Source: JAICKM01 sp038228295
Lineage (GTDB): Bacteria; Chloroflexota; Chloroflexia; QHBQ01; JAICKM01
Direction of reading: 5' to 3'
NCBI GenBank assembly: GCA_038228295.1
Contig: JBBRPH010000008.1
Coordinates: forward strand, 1-64,000
Length of the DNA stretch: 64,000 nt
How positions within the stretch are numbered: the first letter of the stretch is position 1; each line of letters opens with the position of its first letter. Below the pieces are notes generated by a model. That model was not told the DNA's origin and did no database searches. It saw only the letters and a list, made by a program, of their open reading frames with translations. The translations under genes and the position numbers were made by a program. Shown in pieces: positions 1 to 8,548 of this stretch.

Positions 1-147
1 GAGCGCCTGGGCCGGAAGCACGAGCGCCTGGGCCGGAAGCACGAGCGCCTGGGCCGGAAGCACGAGCGCCTGGGCCGGAAGCACGAGCGCCTGGGCCGGA
101 AGCACGAGCGCCTGGGCCGGAAGCACCTCGTTCTGGGCGGGGAGCAC
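1..147. repeat. 21-bp tandem repeat array, truncated by window edge
   Basis: Six perfect copies of a 21-bp unit (core GCGCCTGGGCCGGAAGC) run from 1 to 126. A diverged seventh copy follows at 127-147 and a fragment of an eighth at about 151-164. The array continues off the left edge, so its true copy number is unknown. Because 21 is a multiple of three, the plus strand stays open as a seven-residue repeat (ERLGRKH) and ends at a TAG at 148-150. The minus strand is also open, as a VLPAQAL-type repeat. It could be the end of a repetitive coding sequence or an intergenic minisatellite; the sequence does not decide. Confidence 0.9.
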
Positions 148-150
148 TAG

Positions 151-242
151 TGCCTGGGCCGGTTCTGTACCTTCAACCTCGCTTTTTAATTCCTCCACTG
201 CGAGTGTGGTGGACTCTGGCCCGTAACACTAATTCCTAAAAT
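151..242. other. short spacer with no recognised gene
   Basis: Between the tandem repeats and the hairpin at 243 there is a decayed repeat fragment and AT-richer sequence. I see no open frame, tRNA or convincing promoter here. Confidence 0.5.
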
Positions 243-282
243 ATAGATAAGGCGTTGAGCTTTAGCTCAACGCCTTATCTAT
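243..282 (-). terminator. 18-bp perfect hairpin downstream of the cyclase/AAA/TPR gene
   Basis: The arms at 243-260 and 265-282 are perfectly complementary around a TTTA loop. On the minus strand the hairpin is followed by ATTTTAGG, a short U tract. It lies about 40 bp past the stop of the minus-strand gene ending at 322, so it is read as that gene's terminator. The plus side has no U run. Confidence 0.7.
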
Positions 283-321
283 TGTCGTAAGATAGCTATT
301 AGCAACGGGCTTAACGCCACA

Positions 322-3300
322 CTAGTGGCTATCGGCGATCATACTCAGCTCTCGGCGCAAGCTGCGTGTGCGCCGGATTTCCACTGCATTCTGTAGTTGT
401 ACAAACAATGCCTCGTTTAAGACCAGCAATTCAACGGCTTTCGTCCTATGGCCTTCGGTTTCGGCAATTCTTGCTTCTAATCGTTGGAAGCGCCCATATT
501 CCTCACTCGTCATATCGGTTGCTAATGCCGCGCCGGCCTGATAGGCGGTGGCGGCGCCGGCCGGATCGCCGCGCTGAAGCGCTAGTTCGCCTAATGCAAC
601 GCGCACATCCAACTCCTCACTGGCGTTTTGCAGTTGTTGGGTGCGGGCCAAACTCTCCTGTAGCGCCTCTGCGGCTAAGTCCCACTCGCCCATAGCGGTA
701 TAAACTCGTCCCAAGTTCAGGTAGGCTACTTGTTGATAATGATTATCATGGACTTCACCAGCCCATTTGATCGATTGATTTAAGTAGTGGCGGGCGGATG
801 CATAATCCTCAATGCAGTAGAATGTGTAACCTGCATTAAGTGTACCGACGGCTAACATCCGTCGGTTACCGATTTGTTCATTGATGTCCAGTGCCTGCAA
901 ATTGCAACGAATCGATTCCATCAGGCGATCTTGTCGCTCTAGCAGCAGCGCGAGGTTATTCAGCGCCTTCGCTTGGTCTGCTAGGTTACCGCTCTGCTCG
1001 CTGTTGTGCAGATACTGCTCAACATAGCTTTGGGCCCGCGCCAAATCGCCACGGCTCCAGGCTACGCCACCGAGGCGGTTGAGAACGGCGGCTTGCTGGG
1101 CGGCAGCGGCGGGCTGATCGGCCAGTGGCAGGACAGTGTTGAGCGCCTGGTCGAGATAGAGTTGCGCCTGATCGAGGTCGCCCTGGCGGAAGCCCACCCA
1201 ACCGAGATCACTCAGCACACGAGCCTGTTCCAGGATTACTTCCGCTGTGGCCGGCAGCGTAGCCAGGGCAGCGGCGGCGATTTGCAGGCCGGTGCGGGCC
1301 TGCTCCATGTTGCCCTGGTGTTCGTAGGTGCTGCCCAGCTTGCGGTGTAAGGCGGCGGCGTGTACTGCTTGGGTGAGGTCGGTTTTGCGCTGCACCAAAT
1401 GCAGCAGGGCGGTGTATTGATCCCGCGCGGCGGGATAGTTACCGGTCAGTGCCAGCAAGTCACCCCAACCCTCGTAGAGCGGCGTAGCCGGCTTGAGGTC
1501 GGGCGGCTGGGTTGGGTCCACCGTCCAGGGAGCGACCGCCAGCGCCTGGGGATAGAGGAGCAACGCTTCGGCGTGAGCATAATCGGCCTGGGCCTGCGTA
1601 GCGGCGGCTATAAAGTGGGCAAAAGCGACGGTGGGTTGCTCGGCGCGCCGGTAATGTTCGGCCAACACAGCATGCTGGCCCGCCAGATCGTCGGCATAGA
1701 TATGCTCAATCGCTGCGGCCGCCTGGGCATGCAGTTCGCGTCGCCGGGCAAATAACAGACTGCTATAGGTAACATCGCGGGTGACGCCTTGTTTGAAACG
1801 ATACTCCGTGCCGTCGCCTTCTTCGCTCGGAACCAGCAGCGCGGCCTCAGCTAGGCAGGCCAGTTTTTCGTGCAGGTGGGTGGCTGCCGCCGGCACACTC
1901 GCCAGCAGGCGGGTGGAGACCTGCGGCCCAAACACCGCCGCCACCTGGGCCAGCAGGCGCGTCTCCTCATCCAGCCGGTCTAGGCGGGCGGTAATCATTT
2001 GCTCTACCCGCGCCGGCACCGACTCTTGGCTTATGGGTCGCAGATAAAGCCAATGCCCATCCGGGCTGCGGCGCAAGGCTCCCGAATCGAGCAGATAACG
2101 CACAGTCTCTTCGAGAAAAAACGGCATTCCCGCGCTGTGGTCTACCAACGAATCCAATTCACCCGGCACCTCACCGCCTCCCAACAGGGTCTGCAACAAG
2201 GCCGTGCTGTCGCCGGCAGTGAGCGGCGGCAGGGTCAGCGTGAGACCATTAGTTAGGTCAGGCGGCACCGGCGGCAGGTCGGCAAGGGTGCGGCCCACTA
2301 GCAACAGCAGCAACGGCCGGCCGCCGAGTTCCCCTACCAGCGTGTCAATCAGCGCCCGACTGGAGGCATCGGCCCACTGCAAATCGTCGAGCAGCAACAC
2401 CAACGGCCGGCGGTCGGCCAGCGCCGGCACAAGCGCGCGCACTAGGTCGGTCAGGCGGTCACGCCGCCCTTCGGCGCTGAGGGCTGTCGTGAGTGTGGTT
2501 TCCGCCGGCGGTAAGCCCAGTAGCGGGTGCAGCAACGGTGCGAAGCGGCTCCAGGCGGGCAGCAAATCGTCTAGTAGCACCTGTAGCGCGGCAGGCGTGG
2601 TTGGTGGTAACAGTTGGCACAGGATACGCCCGAACACGCTATAAGGCGCGGTCTCTTCGTAGCTGCGACAGGTCTCACTGACGACGCGCACTGCTCGGTT
2701 CATCCGTAACAAGCGCACGGCCTCAGCGGCCAGCCGCGATTTGCCGATACCTGCCTCGCCGGCCAACGCCGCCACGCCGCCGGCCTGTGGTCCGGCAGTC
2801 AACGCCCGTGTGCCTACACCAATCACCTGCTCCAGCTCAGTGGAGCGCCCAATAATGGGTACCCAGTGGCGCGCATTGGGGGCGGCGGCGCGCGCGTGTT
2901 GCGCGCGAAAGACGGGTACCGGCTCCGGCATCCCTTTCGTCAGCAACGGCGGCAAGGGTTCGGCTTGCAGCCGCCGGTTGACCGTCCGGTAAACGGCCGC
3001 CGTTAGTAGGACGTCGGTGGGACCGGCGGCGGCCAGTAGGCGCGCCGCCAAGTTGACGGTGCGGCCCATCACCGTATACTCATGGCGCGCCGGTGTGCCC
3101 AGGATGCCCGCGAACACCGTGCCGGCGGCGATGCCGATGCGCGGCTGGAACTCCGGTGGGGCAGGCGCCCCCGGCCGGCCGGCCGGCAGATCGGCCACCG
3201 CCCGATCGGCCTCCATCAACAGCGCCGGTAAGGCCAGCACGACTTCGGTGGCACGGTTAGGATCGTCTTCATGGGCCACCGGCGCGCCGAACAGTGCCAG

Positions 3301-4413
3301 CACACGATTGCCGGACGCTGCCATGTCTACCTTGTTGATGGTGCCGCCGAAGCTGTGGACCACACGCTGGATGGCTGTGTAATAGTGGTTGAGCACTGCG
3401 CCTAGTACGGCCGGATCTACCGCATCGGCCCCAGCCAAGCGCGCCGCTAGATCGGGAAAGGTATAAAAATCGCTGAACAGCACCGTCACCGGGCGAAACT
3501 CCCCCCCCTCGGCGTGCAGGCGGGCGAAACGTTTGGGTAAAGCTAAGGGGACGAACGGCTCGACCGCCGCGATCCGCGCCAGCAGCGTCGTTACCGCGGC
3601 CGGCCCCGGCGGCCCAGCTTGCCGGATAGTGCTCACCGTTGGTGGGCGTGGTGGAGTCGGCACGCGCTGTAACTCGTATAGCCCCGCCGCGATGGGAACT
3701 ACGTCGGCATCGGGCAACGCTTGGCGGGTCTCTGCGGAGAGAACCACCGCGCCGGGGGCCGCCTGCTCTTGGGCTACCACTACGCGGTGGATGGCCGAGC
3801 CGGTCACGACCAGTTCACTGTGCTCGCTATCACCCACAACCACTGCGAACAGTTCGCCGCTGTGTAGTGCGATCCGCAGCCGCAAAGGGAATAGCCCGCG
3901 CTCGGTCGGCACCGCCGCGAAATCGCTCATGCGCGTCTGCATCGCCAGCGCCGCGGCGGCGGCTTGCGCGGCGTGGGTCGGGCCGAGGGTCGCACTATCG
4001 AATAGCGCAGTCAGCGCATCACCACCAAACTGGATCACGCCGCCGCCGTGCGCCGCTACTTCGGCGAGCAAGGCGGCAAACAGGCGGTTCATTAGCGCGC
4101 TGATCGCCTCGCTACCCTGCCGGCCGGCGGTTGCCAGTTCTGACGATAGCGCGGTGAAGCCCGACACATCGGCGCATAATAGAGTTCCGTTGGGGCGTTG
4201 CGGCGGCAGGCGACCTAGTGCAGGGTCGCGTAACAAGCCGTCTTGGATCGGGGCGGGCACGAACGGCAGGTAAGCATTGAGCTGCGCCTGTAGTCGGTCG
4301 CCTGCCGTAATCCAGGCTTTTGTATCGGGTGTGGGTTGTTGGAGAGCCGTGACGAGCGCCTTCGGCAGCAGCAGGCGCAACTTTTCCAGCTCGGCAGCGG
4401 TCCAGTTTGTCAT
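322..4413 (-). CDS. class III cyclase-homology / AAA ATPase / TPR regulator
   Basis: A very large signalling protein, about 1363 residues from the chosen ATG. An open TTG frame continues to 4470, but the ATG at 4413 has an AGGAAAG ribosome site upstream. Numbered from the 4470 start, the first cyclase-homology domain (about 95-265) keeps the metal aspartates D101 (ADVSGFTAL) and D151 (FGGDALTALF). A second domain (about 325-520) has FSDFYTF with D334, but the second metal position reads SGNRVLALFG (N388), so it is probably inactive. An AAA/STAND-type ATPase follows, with Walker A GEAGIGKS (571-578) and Walker B LVLLLDDLQWA (690-700). The C-terminal 400 or so residues are tetratricopeptide-like helical repeats. 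This architecture (adenylate/guanylate cyclase domain plus ATPase plus TPR) is known in Chloroflexota and Actinobacteria; substrate and target are unknown. It stands alone, with hairpin 243-282 downstream. Confidence 0.88.
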   Translation of the reverse strand: MTNWTAAELEKLRLLLPKALVTALQQPTPDTKAWITAGDRLQAQLNAYLPFVPAPIQDGLLRDPALGRLPPQRPNGTLLCADVSGFTALSSELATAGRQGSEAISALMNRLFAALLAEVAAHGGGVIQFGGDALTALFDSATLGPTHAAQAAAAALAMQTRMSDFAAVPTERGLFPLRLRIALHSGELFAVVVGDSEHSELVVTGSAIHRVVVAQEQAAPGAVVLSAETRQALPDADVVPIAAGLYELQRVPTPPRPPTVSTIRQAGPPGPAAVTTLLARIAAVEPFVPLALPKRFARLHAEGGEFRPVTVLFSDFYTFPDLAARLAGADAVDPAVLGAVLNHYYTAIQRVVHSFGGTINKVDMAASGNRVLALFGAPVAHEDDPNRATEVVLALPALLMEADRAVADLPAGRPGAPAPPEFQPRIGIAAGTVFAGILGTPARHEYTVMGRTVNLAARLLAAAGPTDVLLTAAVYRTVNRRLQAEPLPPLLTKGMPEPVPVFRAQHARAAAPNARHWVPIIGRSTELEQVIGVGTRALTAGPQAGGVAALAGEAGIGKSRLAAEAVRLLRMNRAVRVVSETCRSYEETAPYSVFGRILCQLLPPTTPAALQVLLDDLLPAWSRFAPLLHPLLGLPPAETTLTTALSAEGRRDRLTDLVRALVPALADRRPLVLLLDDLQWADASSRALIDTLVGELGGRPLLLLLVGRTLADLPPVPPDLTNGLTLTLPPLTAGDSTALLQTLLGGGEVPGELDSLVDHSAGMPFFLEETVRYLLDSGALRRSPDGHWLYLRPISQESVPARVEQMITARLDRLDEETRLLAQVAAVFGPQVSTRLLASVPAAATHLHEKLACLAEAALLVPSEEGDGTEYRFKQGVTRDVTYSSLLFARRRELHAQAAAAIEHIYADDLAGQHAVLAEHYRRAEQPTVAFAHFIAAATQAQADYAHAEALLLYPQALAVAPWTVDPTQPPDLKPATPLYEGWGDLLALTGNYPAARDQYTALLHLVQRKTDLTQAVHAAALHRKLGSTYEHQGNMEQARTGLQIAAAALATLPATAEVILEQARVLSDLGWVGFRQGDLDQAQLYLDQALNTVLPLADQPAAAAQQAAVLNRLGGVAWSRGDLARAQSYVEQYLHNSEQSGNLADQAKALNNLALLLERQDRLMESIRCNLQALDINEQIGNRRMLAVGTLNAGYTFYCIEDYASARHYLNQSIKWAGEVHDNHYQQVAYLNLGRVYTAMGEWDLAAEALQESLARTQQLQNASEELDVRVALGELALQRGDPAGAATAYQAGAALATDMTSEEYGRFQRLEARIAETEGHRTKAVELLVLNEALFVQLQNAVEIRRTRSLRRELSMIADSH

Positions 4414-4566
4414 AAACGGTGGGCTTTCCTGGGATCGGCATGGGAGCGGTGCTGTCTCGCTACGATACAAATGTATACGACAACGATTAAAGCAAGTTCC
4501 GGGCCGCCTTTACGTCAGTGGCGGCTAAGCTACCTACGGCCAACTGCCGATAGCCGAGCTGTGGGG

Positions 4567-4661
4567 CGGAGGTGCATGGGAGTCGAACCCACCGATGCCG
4601 TTCTAAGCGACACCCAGACAGTTTTGAAGACTGCGGAGCCCACCGGGACCCAACCACCCCC
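4567..4661 (-). tRNA. selC: tRNA-Sec (UCA), selenocysteine tRNA
   Basis: Read on the minus strand, this 95-nt segment folds as a bacterial selenocysteine tRNA. The anticodon loop is CTTCAAA with anticodon TCA, on a GCAGT/ACTGT stem. The D arm has a 6-bp stem (GGGTCC/GGGCTC with wobbles) closed by a CGGT loop, as in E. coli selC. The long variable arm pairs GGTGTCG with CGGCATC. The T arm is GTGGG-TTCGACT-CCCAT. The 3' acceptor strand GCACCTCC is followed by discriminator G at 4567. The 5' strand pairs at seven of eight positions, one of them G.U; the exact 5' end (4661 to 4663) is blurred by a run of seven G. CCA is not cleanly encoded. Length, long acceptor and UCA anticodon argue against tRNA-Ser. 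selA, selB and selD are not in the window. Confidence 0.87.
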
Positions 4662-4696
4662 CCGCTGTACAAGGTGGACTTGTGCGGCGTAGGCCC

Positions 4697-4726
4697 AGCA
4701 TACTGCACACGCGGTAAGGTTGTCAA
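4697..4726 (-). promoter_or_regulatory. sigma-70-type promoter of tRNA-Sec
   Basis: On the minus strand TTGACA (4726-4721), an 18-bp spacer and TATGCT (4702-4697) place a start near 4690, about 30 bp before the tRNA 5' end. This supports independent transcription of the tRNA gene. Confidence 0.7.
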
Positions 4727-4800
4727 GTGTAGCAAAGTCGGACATGGGCATAAGGTACGGGATTCCGTGTCGGGTGGCACACCGCGCAGTAAGCAGGCCG

Positions 4801-4854
4801 GCTATATACAATAGCAGGTGTCAGAATCCACTGACACCTGCTATTGTATATAGC
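4801..4854 (-). terminator. 24-bp perfect hairpin downstream of the htrA-like gene
   Basis: Arms 4801-4824 and 4831-4854 are perfectly complementary with a 6-nt loop. It sits 27 bp past the stop of the minus-strand protease gene. No U tract follows on either strand, so it may act as an RNA 3'-end stabiliser or a factor-assisted terminator rather than a textbook intrinsic terminator. Confidence 0.6.
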
Positions 4855-4880
4855 CCAGCTACGTTTTAGCCGTTACAGCT

Positions 4881-6740
4881 CTACGGTGTGGTGTTTGGCA
4901 GGCCAAAGGGATTGCTGGGGTTGCCGGGCATCTGCGGCGTGCGACGTGCCAGCGTCAGCTTCAGATCAGTGCTCTTGCCGTCGCGCCAGACCGTCACTGC
5001 GACCACATCGCCGACTTTTTTGCCGCTCAACGCGCCCGCAATGTCGCTGCTACTGGCGATAGGCTTGCCTTCGACGGCAGTAATAACATCGCCCGCCTGA
5101 TTAGCGGCTTGGGCGCGCACACCGGCCGTAGCGGCGGGGCTGCCGGGGATTACCTGGTCTACTAGCACACCGCTAGTTACACCGAGGTGCAGTTCCTGAG
5201 CGCGGGTCGCGGTCAGTGCTTCACCCAAAACACCTAGCCAGACGGTGCCTCGGTTGGGCGTATTCGGCTGACCGGGTGTATTCGGCGTGTTGGGCGAGCC
5301 GTTCGGTGACTGGCTCTGCGGTGCTTGATCCGGCCAGGCTTGCAGCGTTAGCTTGAGCGGTTGCTCTTTACCGCCACGCATAATGGTCAGCGTGACTGTA
5401 TCGCCAACCTTTTTGTTGTCCAGGTAGCCGGTGAGGTCTTCGACTTTGCCGACAGCTGTGCCGTCAATGGCGGTCACGATGTCGCCGCCGTTCCCGCTGC
5501 TATCGGCCGCCTGTAGGCCGGCTTTTTGCGCCGGGCCGCCGTCAATGGTGCCGACGACGAGAATGCCCTTTTTAATCGGCAGGTTATATTGCGCGGCCAC
5601 CTGATCATCAATCGCGGTGCCCTGAATGCCCAGCCAGGTGCGCTGGACGCTGCTGCCACTGCTCAGTTGCGGCAACAGGCTCTTGGCGCGGTTGATCGGG
5701 ATAGCGAAGCCGACCCCGACGGAGCCGCGCACGGGGCTTTCGATGGCCGTGTTGATGCCGATTACCTGGCCTTGCAGGTTGAACAGCGGTCCACCGGAGT
5801 TGCCGGGATTGATCGGTGCATCGGTTTGGAGCATTCCGGTCATCGAGCGGCCGCTTTCGCTTTGCCAGGTGCGATTCACGGCACTAATGATGCCTGCCGT
5901 TACCGTGTGATCCAGGCCGAAGGGGTTACCGATTGCCACTACTTCTTCGCCCACACCCACAGCACTGGAGTCTCCCAGCGCGGCGGCCTGTACTTTGTCG
6001 CTGGGCAAATTTGCAGTTAGCACCGCCAGGTCGTCTTGCGGCGCGCTGCCGGCTACTTTGGCATCCACGCCGCTGTTATCGGCGAAAATAACACGGATAG
6101 TGCCTGCACCTTGTACTACATGATAATTGGTTAGCACATGATTGCCGTCTACAACAATACCAGTGCCCTCGCCGCCGCTGCCGAACCGGCCGGCTCCGGC
6201 ATCGGTGGTGCGGATGCTGACCACCGCGTTGGCGACATGGGTATAGAGCGTACCGATGGTATTAGTATCGCCGTTGGCGACCGGCACCGGCGCGTTAACT
6301 GGGGCCGTCGTGGTGATGCTCACCGCGTTGTGTGTATTTTGGCCTAAGTACCAGGCCGTGGCACCGCCGCCGGCGCTACCCAGCAGCAAGCCGAGCGCCA
6401 ATGCCCCGGTGAGTACCGCGCCACCGAGGCCGCCGCGCCGCGCCGTGTGTGTGTCACGCTGCGGGCCGGGTGCTGGGATATAGGCCGGCGGCGGCGCGAG
6501 GTAGGTGGGATACACCGCCGGTGTGGCATAGGTTGCTTGCGGCGCTATATAAGCCGGCGGTGTCTGGTAGGCTGTTGTAGTCGGATAGCTAGGCAGTGTG
6601 GGCAACGGGCCGAGTGGCGTGGTGATACGGGTGGGGCGCGCCACCGGCTGCCCGATGAACGGCGCAGGCACGGCACCGCCCATTGGGGCGTCCGTCACGA
6701 GTTGTTCGCGACGAAAGTGATCACTCGTCAATTCATCCAT
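4881..6740 (-). CDS. HtrA/DegP-type membrane-anchored serine protease with two PDZ domains
   Basis: A periplasm/cell-surface quality-control protease of about 619 residues. The ATG at 6740 is chosen because GGAGAG lies just upstream; the longer frame to 6788 begins with TTG. Residues 1-100 are a cytoplasmic Pro/Tyr/Ala-rich tail. A single membrane segment lies at about 105-132. The trypsin-like domain has the triad H207 (LTNYHVV), D237 (DDLAVL) and S316 (GNSGGPLF). PDZ domains follow at about 345-455 and 495-600, separated by an Asn/Pro/Gly linker. The family degrades or refolds misfolded exported proteins, with the PDZ domains controlling access. A long hairpin lies downstream (4801-4854). 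The two-component genes upstream on the same strand are about 200 bp away and could be its regulators, which is inference only. Confidence 0.93.
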   Translation of the reverse strand: MDELTSDHFRREQLVTDAPMGGAVPAPFIGQPVARPTRITTPLGPLPTLPSYPTTTAYQTPPAYIAPQATYATPAVYPTYLAPPPAYIPAPGPQRDTHTARRGGLGGAVLTGALALGLLLGSAGGGATAWYLGQNTHNAVSITTTAPVNAPVPVANGDTNTIGTLYTHVANAVVSIRTTDAGAGRFGSGGEGTGIVVDGNHVLTNYHVVQGAGTIRVIFADNSGVDAKVAGSAPQDDLAVLTANLPSDKVQAAALGDSSAVGVGEEVVAIGNPFGLDHTVTAGIISAVNRTWQSESGRSMTGMLQTDAPINPGNSGGPLFNLQGQVIGINTAIESPVRGSVGVGFAIPINRAKSLLPQLSSGSSVQRTWLGIQGTAIDDQVAAQYNLPIKKGILVVGTIDGGPAQKAGLQAADSSGNGGDIVTAIDGTAVGKVEDLTGYLDNKKVGDTVTLTIMRGGKEQPLKLTLQAWPDQAPQSQSPNGSPNTPNTPGQPNTPNRGTVWLGVLGEALTATRAQELHLGVTSGVLVDQVIPGSPAATAGVRAQAANQAGDVITAVEGKPIASSSDIAGALSGKKVGDVVAVTVWRDGKSTDLKLTLARRTPQMPGNPSNPFGLPNTTP

Positions 6741-6943
6741 TAGTGTCTCTCCTGTGCTGTGCGCTGCTGGGAACGCATTTGATCGCAAGTGTAATTATTA
6801 CTTTACTAATTAACTTAACGCCGCCGTGCGAACGACGGATTGCCGGTGTAAAGTTCCGACCCGGCGGGCCACCCCTTGCGCGACCCGCCGGTGTTCGTAT
6901 CTCTATTATGGCGCTGCCGGTTCAGAGTCGGTGCAACGTTCCC

Positions 6944-8548
6944 TCAGAATTGGGTAAGAATTGGTGTCTCCTTTAGCGGTAGCAGCACAGTGAATACCGA
7001 CCCCATGCCGGGTGTGCTGGCGACATGAATGTGGCCGCCGTGCGCCTGCACGATCCAGCCGGCGATAGCGAGGCCGAGGCCGGTGCCGCCGGCGGTGCGG
7101 GCGGGGTCGGCCCGGTAGAAGCGCTCGAAGATATGCGGTAGGTCGGCGGCGGCGATACCCACGCCCGTGTCGGCCACGCTAATCGCCACGTGCTGTGCTT
7201 GTTGCGCCACCTGCACCGTCACCTGCCCACCCGGCGGGGTGTATTTAAGCGCGTTGTCGAGCAGGATCAATAACAATTGCTTCAACCGGTCGGCATCGCC
7301 ACAAATGGTGAGAGGGGGTAGCGCATCCGGCAGGATCAATGCCGCTTGTCCCAGATGGCGGGCGGCGGCGACCGCGCTCTCCACCAACGGCCCCACCGCG
7401 ACCGGGGCAACGTGCAGGTCGCCGCCCGCATCGGCACGGGCCAGAGTCAGCAGATCGCCTACCAGCCGGCTCATGCGCTGCGATTCGGCGGCGATTTGCG
7501 CGATGCTGTCGCTGCGGTCGGTGGGGTCCATGTTGGGGATGCGTTGCAGCAGTTCGGCGTTGCCGCGAATGGCGGTGAGCGGCGTGCGGAGTTCGTGCGA
7601 GGCATCAGCGACGAAGCGGTGCTGTGCGGCCAGTGCGGCTTCCAGGCGGTGGGCCGCGTTTTGCGCATCGGCATAGGCTCCCTCCAACCGGTCAAGCATC
7701 GTATTGAAGCCGACTGCGAGGCGGCCTACCTCGTCGCTGGGACCGGCATAAGGGACGCGACGGCTGAAGTCGCGCGTTTGCCCAATTGCTTCAGCGGCAC
7801 GGCCGATCCGCCCCAACGGGCGCAACGCTTGGCCGGAGATCAGCCAACCCAGGCCCAGCGCCGCCAGCAAGGCAAACCCGCTGCCCAGCGCTAACTGGCG
7901 CGCCAGATCCGCCGCCGTACTATTCACCGCCTTTAGATCGCTGCCCACCTCGATCAGGCCGACCGGCTGGCCCCGCAGCACCAGCGTCGCATAATAGATG
8001 CGTACCAGCCGCCCGTTCAGTGAGACCGTTTCGTGGACGGCCGCTCTCCCCTTAGCCACGGCTAACGCTGTTGCGCCGAGGGGCAGCGGCTCCGTCGCCA
8101 GCACAATCTTGCCGTCGGTATCCGTGATTTGCACCCCCAGCCCCGACAAATTGTGGAGGTCGGGCGGTTCGATCTGTAGAGTCCTGCCGTCCCATCTGAT
8201 AATACTTTGCTGGCCGATAATCCTGGCTTGATCCTCTAAAGAAGTGTCTAAGCTGTCGGCGAGGTTGCGCGTTAGACTGGTGTAGAGCAACACCGAAAAC
8301 AGCAACAGCACAAAGGCCAGCAATAGGGTATACCAAACGGCCAGCCGCGCCCGGATGGACAGGCGCAACGGCCGGGTGCGGGTCGCCGGCGTGGTGATAT
8401 AGACTGGAGCGAGCGGTGGTATTGCGCCGTCAGGCTCCTTGGTAGCGATTTGCGCGGTGAGCGGCTGGGGCACCACCTCATCGGGCAGCATCTCAAAAGT
8501 TGACGGGGAGCAGGTGTCGGCCGACAGATCAACGGGCTGCGTTTTCAT
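6944..8548 (-). CDS. sensor histidine kinase (HAMP-HisKA-HATPase)
   Basis: A membrane sensor kinase of 534 residues. It has a cytoplasmic N-terminal stretch, transmembrane segment 1 at about 68-92, an extracytoplasmic sensor loop of about 125 residues, transmembrane segment 2 at about 218-242 and a HAMP linker. The HisKA phosphoacceptor is H318 in ASHELRTPLTAIRGN. The HATPase domain has an N box (LILLDNALKYT), G1 (VADTGVGIA) and G2 (GTGLGLAI). The start codon overlaps the stop of the response regulator gene by 4 bp (ATGA), so the two are translationally coupled. The organisation matches BaeS/ResE-like OmpR-family partners. The signal is unknown. No key residue appears missing. Confidence 0.95.
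   Translation of the reverse strand: MKTQPVDLSADTCSPSTFEMLPDEVVPQPLTAQIATKEPDGAIPPLAPVYITTPATRTRPLRLSIRARLAVWYTLLLAFVLLLFSVLLYTSLTRNLADSLDTSLEDQARIIGQQSIIRWDGRTLQIEPPDLHNLSGLGVQITDTDGKIVLATEPLPLGATALAVAKGRAAVHETVSLNGRLVRIYYATLVLRGQPVGLIEVGSDLKAVNSTAADLARQLALGSGFALLAALGLGWLISGQALRPLGRIGRAAEAIGQTRDFSRRVPYAGPSDEVGRLAVGFNTMLDRLEGAYADAQNAAHRLEAALAAQHRFVADASHELRTPLTAIRGNAELLQRIPNMDPTDRSDSIAQIAAESQRMSRLVGDLLTLARADAGGDLHVAPVAVGPLVESAVAAARHLGQAALILPDALPPLTICGDADRLKQLLLILLDNALKYTPPGGQVTVQVAQQAQHVAISVADTGVGIAAADLPHIFERFYRADPARTAGGTGLGLAIAGWIVQAHGGHIHVASTPGMGSVFTVLLPLKETPILTQF

Noticed and set aside
1..147. CRISPR array
   Set aside because: The 21-bp units are contiguous with no spacers.
3533..4273. Plus-strand open frames of 246 and 154 residues inside the cyclase gene
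   Set aside because: They are shadows of the minus-strand gene, with no ribosome site or domain.
4567..4661. tRNA-Ser or an opal-reading tRNA-Trp
   Set aside because: The long variable arm suggested Ser, but the anticodon is UCA and the acceptor and D arm are Sec-like. A UGA-reassigned code is unlikely because genes in the window, such as gatC, end in TGA.
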